DNA of 39,783 nucleotides from Bacteroidales bacterium (GTDB taxonomy: Bacteria > Bacteroidota > Bacteroidia > Bacteroidales > BM520). Below, in pieces: positions 32,712 to 39,783 of the stretch. The position numbers and the translations under genes were made by a program. The stretch spans positions 69,561 to 109,343 of the forward strand of contig JAEEQW010000009.1 of the NCBI GenBank assembly GCA_016285515.1, read 5' to 3'. The notes beneath the pieces were generated by a model that made no database searches, was not told the origin of the DNA, and worked only from the letters and a program-made list of their open reading frames with translations. The stretch's first letter is position 1, and every line of letters begins with the position of its first letter.

Positions 32712-34322
32712 ATGAAAAGACAGTTTGTCATATTGACACTTCTTACAGCGTTGTTTCTGGTCAGCGCCTGTTCCCAACCTGCTTCCCCTCACGAGGACCT
32801 GCTTTATCAGGTGGAGTGCTTCCTGCAAATCATGCCTGACAGTGCCTTGAAAGTGCTTGAAGACCTTGATACCATGCCACTTTCCAAAAAAGAAATAGCT
32901 CATCGTAACCTTTTGATGGCGCAGAGCCTGTATTTCCTGAGCCAAACTCCAGAAGTGATAGATTCACTGCTCGATGAAGCAGAAATATACTACGCAAAAA
33001 GCGATGACAGGTATCACGAAGCCATGGTATATTGGCAAAAATCGGGCATTGGAACAAAACTTGGCTATGGAGCCCAATACACTTTGGATTATCGGTTGAA
33101 AGCCCTGCAGACCATCGAGCAGTGCAAACATGTGGACCCGCGTCTGGTGCAGTATTCCCTCATTCCGTCCGATGAACAGAATGAGATTGATCGCCTGAAA
33201 TACGCCATTCACCAACGGCTCGGCATGTCCTATACAGCAAGCGGCTATCACCGCGAAGGAATAAAACACCTGCTGCTTTCAGAACAGTATTATGACTGGC
33301 AAAAGCGCTATAACCTTCACCTTGGCTCGGCGTATATGCTTGGACACGCCTATAACCTTGTTTCAGAATACGACAGCAGCCTGATGTATTACAAAAAAGG
33401 CCTGCAATCCGCCCAAAGCTTGGGTAATGTTGTTGAAACTGCCTATTATTATGACGCTGTAGGAGAAGGGATGCTTTACCGTTATGACGTGCAAACAGAT
33501 GCCAGCAATGACGAACGTCTGCAAATGCTCCATCAATCGGTTTCGAATAGTCTGAAAGGTTTGGAAATACTTGAAAATGTTAACGATAAAATGGCCAATG
33601 CCTATCGTTTGGAAATGTTCGAGAACCTTTCAAGAGCCTATTTCAACCTTCAATACTACGACTCTTGTGTGTTTTATGGCCGTAAAGTGTATGATTTTTA
33701 CGGAGATAAAACTTCTGAATTTCAACTGAAATACCTTTACGATGCATGTAAGTCGTTGGGCGACAAGGAAAACACCACCTTGTTTGCCGATATTCTGCTT
33801 AATTTGCCCAATGACCACGGTCAGGAGCAGAAAGCCATTGCCGAAGTAAAGGATGAATATGAAAAACAATTGGAAATCAACCAATTGCAATCGGAACAGC
33901 AAATCAAGCGCTATCGCTTGTATCTATGGATTGCCATTTTGGTCCTTGTGCTGTTGGTGATGTTGTGGATGGTGCTTCGGATGAAATCCAACAAGGAACG
34001 CATTAAAATAGAACAGAGCGAAAACCTTGTAAGAAGGGTACTCGTCATATATGCCGACCATCAGAAGGATGCCAGGCAGCGTATCATGAACGAGTTTGGC
34101 GCCACTTATCCTCAGGCGCACGAAAAAATCCTTGCTGTTTACCCCGAATTGACCGAACAGGAATACGAAATATGTGTGCTTGGTTATCTGCCGTTTCGTT
34201 CCAAAGAAATCGCACAATTGTTCGATGTACAGGAAAACACCATCTATCGTTACCGCACCTCCATACGAAAAAAGGTGGGAACGGATGACTTGGGAACCCT
34301 TGTCAGCCGTTTTTTGGCTTAG
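32712..34322 (+). CDS. TPR membrane protein with LuxR-type DNA-binding domain
   Basis: A 536-residue protein. The lipoprotein-like signal MKRQFVILTLLTALFLVSAC ends at Cys20. TPR-like repeats fill about residues 40-380 (AMVYWQKSGIGT, LLLSEQYYDWQKRYN, SLMYYKKGLQSAQSLGN, SCVFYGRKVYDFYG). One TM lies near 403-423 (LYLWIAILVLVLLVMLWMVL). The C-terminal ~60 residues are a LuxR-type helix-turn-helix: LTEQEYEICVLGYLPF, then SKEIAQLFDVQENTIYRYRT, then IRKKVG. A periplasmic TPR sensor joined through the membrane to a cytoplasmic DNA-binding domain is the natural reading. The T9SS cargo array starts 138 bp downstream and is a candidate target; this is inferred. The transcript may be leaderless. Confidence 0.88.
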   Translation: MKRQFVILTLLTALFLVSACSQPASPHEDLLYQVECFLQIMPDSALKVLEDLDTMPLSKKEIAHRNLLMAQSLYFLSQTPEVIDSLLDEAEIYYAKSDDRYHEAMVYWQKSGIGTKLGYGAQYTLDYRLKALQTIEQCKHVDPRLVQYSLIPSDEQNEIDRLKYAIHQRLGMSYTASGYHREGIKHLLLSEQYYDWQKRYNLHLGSAYMLGHAYNLVSEYDSSLMYYKKGLQSAQSLGNVVETAYYYDAVGEGMLYRYDVQTDASNDERLQMLHQSVSNSLKGLEILENVNDKMANAYRLEMFENLSRAYFNLQYYDSCVFYGRKVYDFYGDKTSEFQLKYLYDACKSLGDKENTTLFADILLNLPNDHGQEQKAIAEVKDEYEKQLEINQLQSEQQIKRYRLYLWIAILVLVLLVMLWMVLRMKSNKERIKIEQSENLVRRVLVIYADHQKDARQRIMNEFGATYPQAHEKILAVYPELTEQEYEICVLGYLPFRSKEIAQLFDVQENTIYRYRTSIRKKVGTDDLGTLVSRFLA

Positions 34323-34390
34323 AAAAACCTTGATTTCAAAAATCATAACTTGTTGATATTCAACAATAGCAATATGAAAAAACCTTGATT
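34323..34390. repeat. Direct repeat and two dyads between the TPR-LuxR regulator and the cargo array
   Basis: AAAAACCTTGATT occurs at 34323-34335 and 34378-34390. Between the copies are TTGTTGATATTCAACAA (34350-34366, perfect 7-bp arms) and TGATTTCAAAAATCA (34331-34345, perfect 6-bp arms). No T-run follows, so a terminator is less likely than a binding site for a dimeric regulator. Confidence 0.5.
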
Positions 34391-34427
34391 CACAGGTTGC
34401 TGTTGTTTTTTATGAGATTTTTTGTTA

Positions 34428-34435
34428 TAATTTTG
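34428..34435 (+). promoter_or_regulatory. -7 element of the T9SS cargo array
   Basis: TAATTTTG fits TAnnTTTG, 25 nt before the ATG at 34461. GTTG about 22 bp upstream may serve as -33. Confidence 0.55.
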
Positions 34436-34460
34436 TGGCGTTAACCATTTTCAAAATATA

Positions 34461-35951
34461 ATGAATAATCTCAGATTTGTCACATTACTCGCCATCATTT
34501 TTGTGGAAAGTTTAAACCTGTACGCCCAAGAATTGGAACCAGTCGAGATACCCATCGAGATCCTTCCATCACCTACACTTATTGTCTATCACATGGATCA
34601 ATGGGGCAACAATCAAATCATTCTCAATGCCGTGGAAACAGGCGTTGGATTATACGCTGTAATCATCGACGAGGACGGCAACATCATCAACCAAGAATTG
34701 TGGCACAACTACTCCAACACCTGCTATTTCCTCACCGAAAGCAGGTTTTTCAGAAACAGCGACGGAAGCCTTTGTTTCTACTATGTGAAAGGTCCCGACC
34801 ATCCTATGGTGTATAAGGTCAACATCGCGGAAGATTTTGGGTTAACCACTTTTGAGTTCCCCGAGGCATTTCCTTTCCCCGAAGAAATTTCACACGACGA
34901 TTGGTGGAATTTCGCATGGCTTCCCAACGAAGACGGAAGCCTGTTCGTTTCGGGCGTTTATATCGACGGCACTCATTGCATGCAGATGCTGGTGCGCTAT
35001 AATGAGTCGGGCGAGATAACCCATCAATGGGCTGAAGAAACCGACCGTGCCACCACCAGCTTGTTGCCGCCAGAAAAAGGCGCTTTGGGATGTCGACTTG
35101 TTATGAACGACCCTGATGCCAAGGATGTCAATTCGGAGTGTGTCGTTTTCGATGACAGCCTGAACGTTGTTGACATCAGGCACAACATCTATTCTGTTGG
35201 CATCTACAGACCTCATTATGAGTATTTTGCCGTTCATCCTGAAACCGACATGGTTTATCTGATTTCAGATGTGAGTTTTCCTGCCTTTAATGGCAATCCC
35301 GAAATAAAGGCAGATGTTTATATGAGTCAGTTTAATCCTGATTTTACTCAGACCAAGTATAAACTGGGACCTTACACCGTTAATGAATACGACCAAATGG
35401 CATTATGCGAAGCCATCGATTTTCAAGGAGAAAATATTTATTTGTGTGGATATATGAATACCATGTGGGGAGGCAGCAATCCCGATTGTGACAACTTCTA
35501 CGTGGCCATGTTTGACGGCGATATGGACATCATTGGAGAAATCTATTATCACAATGAGATGCGCATGTTGGTGCCTTACAGCATCCACGTCCTTGAGTCG
35601 GGCGACTGTTTGGTCTCTACTGCCGGAAAAGATCGAAATACAGGCGAGTTTCAGCATGCTATTTTCAGACTTTCGCAAGGAATCTTCCTTGGTGTCGACG
35701 AAGCCCATGCTGCCGGTTTCGCTGTGGCGGTGGCTTATCCCAATCCAGGGAGCAGCACCCTCAACATTCGCACGACCTTGCAAAATGCCCACTTGGAGAT
35801 CTATGATTTGACTGGAAAATTGATTCACAATCAACAAATCACTGACACCATCACTTCGATAAACGCTGAGAACTGGTGCAATGGCGTTTACGTTTGGAAA
35901 GTCATTGCCAATGGCAAAGAAGTCGAATGTGGAAAGTGGATTAAGGAATAG
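34461..35951 (+). CDS. T9SS-exported surface protein, cargo paralog 1
   Basis: A 496-residue secreted protein. The signal peptide ends at LNLYAQ (about residue 23). The body is a run of ~50-residue beta-strand repeats with motifs such as YAVIIDEDGNIINQELW and FNPDFTQTKYKLG, suggesting a beta-propeller-like fold. The C-terminal domain (DEAHAAGFAVAVAYPNPGSS to NGVYVWKVIANGKEVECGKWIKE) is a T9SS type A sorting signal. It shares this domain almost word for word with the two following paralogs, while the body has diverged. It is the first gene of the array. No catalytic motif is visible; adhesion or ligand binding is possible. Confidence 0.85.
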   Translation: MNNLRFVTLLAIIFVESLNLYAQELEPVEIPIEILPSPTLIVYHMDQWGNNQIILNAVETGVGLYAVIIDEDGNIINQELWHNYSNTCYFLTESRFFRNSDGSLCFYYVKGPDHPMVYKVNIAEDFGLTTFEFPEAFPFPEEISHDDWWNFAWLPNEDGSLFVSGVYIDGTHCMQMLVRYNESGEITHQWAEETDRATTSLLPPEKGALGCRLVMNDPDAKDVNSECVVFDDSLNVVDIRHNIYSVGIYRPHYEYFAVHPETDMVYLISDVSFPAFNGNPEIKADVYMSQFNPDFTQTKYKLGPYTVNEYDQMALCEAIDFQGENIYLCGYMNTMWGGSNPDCDNFYVAMFDGDMDIIGEIYYHNEMRMLVPYSIHVLESGDCLVSTAGKDRNTGEFQHAIFRLSQGIFLGVDEAHAAGFAVAVAYPNPGSSTLNIRTTLQNAHLEIYDLTGKLIHNQQITDTITSINAENWCNGVYVWKVIANGKEVECGKWIKE

Positions 35952-36007
35952 TTAATGTGGTTATCCCAAAACAACATAAAAATGATAAACAAATAAGGCT
36001 TGGAACA

Positions 36008-36196
36008 ATGGAAAAAATTCAAACTAAACATTACATTATCTTAATCGTTGTTTTCATGGTTATTGTGGCTGTCGCAATAACACTGACCTTAGGCAAAGAT
36101 TCAACTGAAAGTGTATTGCCTACAGGAATAATCGGATGTGTTGTCGGTCTTGTTGCCGGACTCATTATTGGCGTTAATGTCAAAAAAAAGAAATAA
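36008..36196 (+). CDS. Small two-helix membrane protein
   Basis: A 62-residue protein when started at the ATG at 36008; an in-frame GTG at 35957 would add 17 polar residues. It has two hydrophobic segments (IILIVVFMVIVAVAITL and GIIGCVVGLVAGLIIGV) and a basic tail VKKKK, so it is a small inner-membrane hairpin protein. It sits between cargo paralogs 1 and 2, 11 bp before the latter, and is likely co-transcribed with them. No family is recognisable; a role with the exported cargo is only suggested by position. Confidence 0.6.
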   Translation: MEKIQTKHYIILIVVFMVIVAVAITLTLGKDSTESVLPTGIIGCVVGLVAGLIIGVNVKKKK

Positions 36197-36207
36197 TACA
36201 AAATAGC

Positions 36208-37719
36208 ATGATGAAAACAACGAGATTTTATATTTTGCTTTCGCTCCTGCTGATGGCGGGAGTTGCGATGCAAGCGCAAGAACTCAATGAAATTGTTTGG
36301 TCACCCGACTCATGGGTATCTAGTATGGTTTTCGAGGATGCACACACTTTTGTCGCCAAAAAAACCGTGGTTGACTTCAATTGGAACGTTGCAGAAATCC
36401 AATTTGTCAGGATGAACGACGAAGGCGAGGAACTGGCTTCACAGCAACTGTTTTCAGGAGAAGAATACAACACAGAGGTTGTATGGACTAGCCCTTTGCA
36501 ACGCCTTTCCAATGGTAATTTGGTGCTATTTTACGCAAAAAGAGTGGTCGACATCGCCACTTTCTATCGGGTGGATTTGAATGACGACCTTTCGTTTTCA
36601 ACCCTTCAATTGGATTGGGAAACCGATGATTACTATGATGACGACAGGACTTTCTACCCTTATAATACAGGCGTGGTCATAAATAGAGACGGCAACGCTA
36701 TCATCACCTATCCGCCTCATAGCCAATACCATTTAAACGGTACGGAAGCCATGCAGTTACTCAAATTCGATGCTGAAGGTCAACTTGTTGGCCAGCGGCT
36801 GATGGAAGGTTATCGTGGTCAAGACCGCCATCATACGCTGCCGGCACTCGATTCGTTGGGATGCCGCATCATTTTACGGAGTAACGGCTCTCCCAAATTG
36901 GATTGCTATACTTTGGATGCCGACTTGAACACGATCGCTGTCAAGGAAAATGTGGAAGAATTGTCGTGGCCATACCAGTGTTGCCGTTTTGCCTATCTGA
37001 AAACCAATCCCGCCAATGGCAAGACATACTCGAATAACACCATCAACTATCCAGCATACGGCGGCAATCCTGCTATTGTAGAGGATATCATGATGAGCGT
37101 TTTCGATGCTGAAGACTTCCGCCAAACGAATTACACTTGGGGTCTTACCACACAAAGTAATGACGGTGCCGGAATACTTCAATCCATTGGTTTTGACAAT
37201 GATAACAATGTGTATATGGTTGGCCAGATGGATAATGTTATGGCTAACGAGTTCCTGAACCGCAATCTGTACATTGCCTATTTGGACGAGAACTTGAACA
37301 AATTAGGCGAAATCTACCATGTTGATGATTATGTTTATATGGTGAAGTCGATGGCCGCGTGTCCCGAAGGCGGGTGCCTTGTGAGTTGCCATAAAATCCA
37401 TGAAGCCACTAATGAAGCTGGAAACTGCCTGATAAAAATCACGAAAGAGACTCTTGTCGGCATCGACGAAGCCCATGCTGCCGGTTTCGCCGTGGCGGTG
37501 GCTTATCCTAATCCTGGTGGAAATACACTTAATATCCGCACGGGATTGCAGAATGCTTGGGTGGAGGTGTATGACCTCAATGGGAAGTTCTTGCGCTACC
37601 AAAGAATCACGGACAATGTGACAACTATTGACGTGTCGTGGTTGGATTCGGGAATGTATGTTTGGAAGGTGATTTCAAATGGCAAGGAAGTGGAGAGTGG
37701 AAAATGGATAAAAGAATAA
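36208..37719 (+). CDS. T9SS-exported surface protein, cargo paralog 2
   Basis: A 503-residue secreted protein. Two ATGs in a row at 36208 and 36211 compete; the second matches the MKTTR start of paralog 3. The signal peptide ends at AMQAQ. The beta-rich body resembles paralog 1 in layout (LNTIAVKENVEELSWPYQC, NGKTYSNNTINYPAYGGNPAI) and is clearly closest to paralog 3 (LDADLNTIAVKEN versus LDGDLNTIAVKEN). The last ~85 residues are the shared T9SS sorting domain. It lies 4 bp upstream of paralog 3, so the array is translated from one message. Function unknown. Confidence 0.88.
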   Translation: MMKTTRFYILLSLLLMAGVAMQAQELNEIVWSPDSWVSSMVFEDAHTFVAKKTVVDFNWNVAEIQFVRMNDEGEELASQQLFSGEEYNTEVVWTSPLQRLSNGNLVLFYAKRVVDIATFYRVDLNDDLSFSTLQLDWETDDYYDDDRTFYPYNTGVVINRDGNAIITYPPHSQYHLNGTEAMQLLKFDAEGQLVGQRLMEGYRGQDRHHTLPALDSLGCRIILRSNGSPKLDCYTLDADLNTIAVKENVEELSWPYQCCRFAYLKTNPANGKTYSNNTINYPAYGGNPAIVEDIMMSVFDAEDFRQTNYTWGLTTQSNDGAGILQSIGFDNDNNVYMVGQMDNVMANEFLNRNLYIAYLDENLNKLGEIYHVDDYVYMVKSMAACPEGGCLVSCHKIHEATNEAGNCLIKITKETLVGIDEAHAAGFAVAVAYPNPGGNTLNIRTGLQNAWVEVYDLNGKFLRYQRITDNVTTIDVSWLDSGMYVWKVISNGKEVESGKWIKE

Positions 37720-37723
37720 TACG

Positions 37724-39268
37724 ATGAAAACAACAAGAATTTACGCCCTGCTTGCGCTTCTGCTGATGGCGGGAGGGGTGACGATGCAAGCGCAAGAACC
37801 TCAAAGATTCTTTGAACGTCATTATATCGATGACCTTATTTTCATGAATGAGAACGATTTGCTTGTTCTTGGAGCCGATGAAGCGGCAGATGTTGCCCTT
37901 TACAAGGTGGATGAAAACGGAGAACTGATTAATATGGTTGTTCTTCCGAGCATCCAGGACAACAACAGTTTGAGGCATTTGGCACGTTTCCATGACGGTT
38001 CGGTCGGGCTATTCGTTACGAAGTACTCGAATGACACTATCAGGCTGCAAAGAATGACAGTCCACGAGGATTTGTCCGTGGACACTATGGATTTCAATTG
38101 GGAAGGCTATGATTTCTATAGGTTTATTGCTGGTGGTGAGCAATGGGTTGAGGACGCTTTGGGCAATTATTATTACTCTTATTATGTTGATACCTTGTGG
38201 GCAAGCGGCCATCATGGATTAAGGATACTGAAGTTTGACGGAAACGGTGAGTTGCTGACCGAAAGGCTTCTCGATGATCCTGTACCTTCTTCAAGCGGCT
38301 GCTATATGTTCCCGACACCCGACATGATGGGATGCCGACTTGTTTTGGCGGGAAATGGCGGGAAAAGTACTATTTACAATTGCTATACCTTGGATGGTGA
38401 CCTCAATACCATAGCCGTCAAAGAGAATATCGACCAATTGTCTTATCCTTTGCAATGCGGTTGGCAGGCTTGTTTTCGCATGAATCCATACAACGGCAGG
38501 ACTTATACTATCAATATGGAGGTTGAGGTTATACCTGATCCTAATGACCCATACGGGAATCCACTTGTTGTACACAACCAAGATGTCTTAATGAGCATGT
38601 TTGATGCCGACAGTTTTGAGCAAATGGCATACACTTGGGGTATCACTTCCGAAATACCTTGTACACCAGGCCAACCAAACTCTATTGACTTTGGCGAAAA
38701 TGGCGATGTTTATATGGCCAGCGGCATGGACAAACCCGACAACTGGTACTTTTCCAAAAGTCTTTACATTGTCCATTTGGATGAAGGCCTGAACAAACTT
38801 CAAGAGATTTATTATAAGGAAGACGGCACAGAACTGATGTATTTTGGAGGTTTGCGCCTCAATTCCAATGGGGATGTCTTCATCAGTTGTCAAGTTGCAA
38901 AACCAAGCATGACTGGTACGACAGGTGCCATCTTCAAAGTACCAAAGGAAGCTTTTGACGGCATAGAGGAAGCCCATGATGCCGGCTTTGCCGTGGCGGT
39001 GGCTTATCCCAATCCGGGGAAGAATGTGCTTAATATCCGCACGGCTTTACAGGATGCTCGGGTGGAGGTGTATGATATGAATGGAAGAATGGTTTATAGG
39101 CAGGAGATAACGGGAAATGTCACGGCCATCAATACGACGAATTGGAGTGAGGGGACTTATGTTTGGAAGGTGTATGCTTCTGGTGGCGGCCCTTCGACCC
39201 TTCGAGGGGCCTCAGGGACCGCAGGCTCAGGGACCTTGGTGGAGACGGGGAAGTGGATTAAGGAGTAA
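37724..39268 (+). CDS. T9SS-exported surface protein, cargo paralog 3, with in-frame repeat insertion
   Basis: A 514-residue secreted protein. MKTTRIYALLALLLMAGGVTMQAQ is the signal peptide, nearly the same as in paralogs 2 and 4. The body has the same beta-repeat layout as paralog 2 (LNTIAVKENIDQLSYPLQCG, YNGRTYTINMEV). The sorting domain starts at EEAHDAGFAVAVAYPNPG. Between VWKVYASG and VETGKWIKE, where the paralogs have only NGKE, there are ~17 extra residues (GGPSTLRGASGTAGSGT) encoded by GC-rich repeated DNA; the frame is kept and the final GKWIKE is intact. The following 246 bp separate it from paralog 4. Confidence 0.88.
   Translation: MKTTRIYALLALLLMAGGVTMQAQEPQRFFERHYIDDLIFMNENDLLVLGADEAADVALYKVDENGELINMVVLPSIQDNNSLRHLARFHDGSVGLFVTKYSNDTIRLQRMTVHEDLSVDTMDFNWEGYDFYRFIAGGEQWVEDALGNYYYSYYVDTLWASGHHGLRILKFDGNGELLTERLLDDPVPSSSGCYMFPTPDMMGCRLVLAGNGGKSTIYNCYTLDGDLNTIAVKENIDQLSYPLQCGWQACFRMNPYNGRTYTINMEVEVIPDPNDPYGNPLVVHNQDVLMSMFDADSFEQMAYTWGITSEIPCTPGQPNSIDFGENGDVYMASGMDKPDNWYFSKSLYIVHLDEGLNKLQEIYYKEDGTELMYFGGLRLNSNGDVFISCQVAKPSMTGTTGAIFKVPKEAFDGIEEAHDAGFAVAVAYPNPGKNVLNIRTALQDARVEVYDMNGRMVYRQEITGNVTAINTTNWSEGTYVWKVYASGGGPSTLRGASGTAGSGTLVETGKWIKE
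39190..39235. repeat. GC-rich repeat inserted in frame in the sorting domain of paralog 3
   Basis: CCCTTCGA is repeated in tandem (39190-39205) and CTCAGGGACC occurs twice 15 bp apart (39211-39220, 39226-39235). The composition differs from the surrounding gene, and the paralogs lack it. It resembles dispersed intergenic palindromic repeats with CCCTTCGA and CTCAGGGACC cores, though copies elsewhere in this genome cannot be seen. Confidence 0.55.
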
Positions 39269-39514
39269 TTCCGCGGCTGGGGTAGTTTAGAGTTTAGTGT
39301 TTAGTGTTTAGAGTCGGTGGAGAGTTGAGAGTTTTTAGTCGTTTGGTTTCGTTATGCGTGCTTACGTGCTATCGTACTTACGACAATGGGACATATAGGA
39401 CAGATGGGACTTAGACTCCCCCGCCGCGAAGTGGCACCCACTAATCCCTCTGGCCCCCTTAAAAGGGGGATGAGGGGGAAAGGACTGATAAGACTTATAA
39501 AAACCAATAGAACA
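39269..39514. repeat. Low-complexity intergenic region with short repeats and a GC-rich hairpin
   Basis: A run of TTTAGTG/TTTAGAG heptamers (about 39285-39313) is followed by GGGACATA, AGGACAGA, GGGACTTA-type 8-10 bp repeats (about 39387-39413) and a hairpin CCCCCTT-AA-AAGGGGG (about 39454-39469). I see no gene. The next cargo paralog starts right after, at 39515. Confidence 0.5.
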
Positions 39515-39783
39515 ATGAAAACAATGAGAATTTATGCCATGTTTGCGCTGCTGCTGATGGCGGGAGTTACAATGCACGCCCAGCAATGGGAGTTTGATTT
39601 TGGCGATCAGAACGACATCAACCAGTATTCACGCATTGATGCGGGTGTGATTGATGCGGATGGCAATGCCGTTTTGATAGGGCGATTCGGCCGTCGTCAC
39701 GATTGGAATACATCGCTCTTCAAAGTGCATCCTGACGGCAACTACGAGCACCACATTTGTGAGGATTTGCCGAAAATGCTGCT
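39515..39783 (+). CDS. T9SS cargo-like paralog 4, N-terminal part (cut by window edge)
   Basis: The open frame starts MKTMRIYAMFALLLMAGVTMHAQ, a signal peptide nearly the same as those of paralogs 2 and 3, and runs to the window end (89 codons). The mature start QWEFDFGDQNDINQYSRIDAGVIDADGNAVLIG has the beta-repeat style of surface propeller-like proteins but differs from the other paralogs. The sorting domain would lie outside the window, so T9SS export is inferred from the signal and context only. Confidence 0.75.
   Translation, partial: MKTMRIYAMFALLLMAGVTMHAQQWEFDFGDQNDINQYSRIDAGVIDADGNAVLIGRFGRRHDWNTSLFKVHPDGNYEHHICEDLPKML

Noticed and set aside
36008..36196. Small membrane protein considered as a type I toxin
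   Set aside because: No antisense RNA promoter is visible and it lies in a close-spaced co-directional gene array; size and hydrophobicity alone are not enough.

Overview
The window reads as a chromosomal segment of a member of the Bacteroidales (phylum Bacteroidota), probably an uncultured gut or host-associated lineage. Four things point there. Many genes are preceded by the Bacteroidota -7 promoter element TAnnTTTG, several with TTTG 19-20 bp upstream. The DUF4290-murA-DUF3078 cluster is typical of the phylum. MurA carries the Bacteroides-type active-site Asp. Several proteins end in a type IX secretion (T9SS) sorting domain, which occurs in some Bacteroidales but not in Bacteroides itself. 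I see no rRNA, tRNA, CRISPR array, transposase or phage gene.

Layout. 0-3.6 kb: the start of a CPA2-type cation/proton antiporter (minus, cut by the window edge), divergent from a housekeeping cluster (DUF4290 protein, MurA, DUF3078 outer-membrane protein). 3.6-7.3 kb (minus): a C69 dipeptidase, a Y-family DNA polymerase and a YolD-like protein, closely spaced. 7.6-9.6 kb: a lipoprotein flavodoxin converging on an AlkD-GNAT fusion. 10-11.9 kb: a BlaI/M56 antirepressor pair whose sensor carries a TonB C-terminal domain, with a perfect 20-bp palindrome over the promoter. 12-13.9 kb (minus): a nitroreductase and a first AAA ATPase. 14.1-20.1 kb: a glycan-degradation group (DUF4838 lipoprotein, serine beta-lactamase-like hydrolase, GH20 hexosaminidase lipoprotein). 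20.2-22.3 kb: an ABC transporter with a YtrA-type GntR regulator as last gene. 22.3-23.2 kb: a lipoprotein closed by a strong terminator.

23.3-39.8 kb is the most unusual part. A T9SS-exported subtilase is followed by a TPR-TM-helical regulator, a second AAA/DUF4143 ATPase, an M23-like/S41 fusion protease, a third ATPase (minus) and a TPR-TM-LuxR regulator. After these comes a tandem array of at least four T9SS cargo paralogs that runs off the window. The paralogs share signal peptides and C-terminal sorting domains but have divergent middles, as if built from cassettes.

Two themes tie the accessory genes together. First, T9SS surface proteins lie next to membrane-spanning TPR regulators, which suggests envelope-sensing control of surface protein expression. 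Second, each of the three ATPase/nuclease-like genes has its own unrelated dyad at the same place, just upstream of the -7 element and touching the expected -33 region. This looks like individually autoregulated units of a family whose function is unknown. These functional links are inferences from gene order and motifs; no alignment or database search was run.
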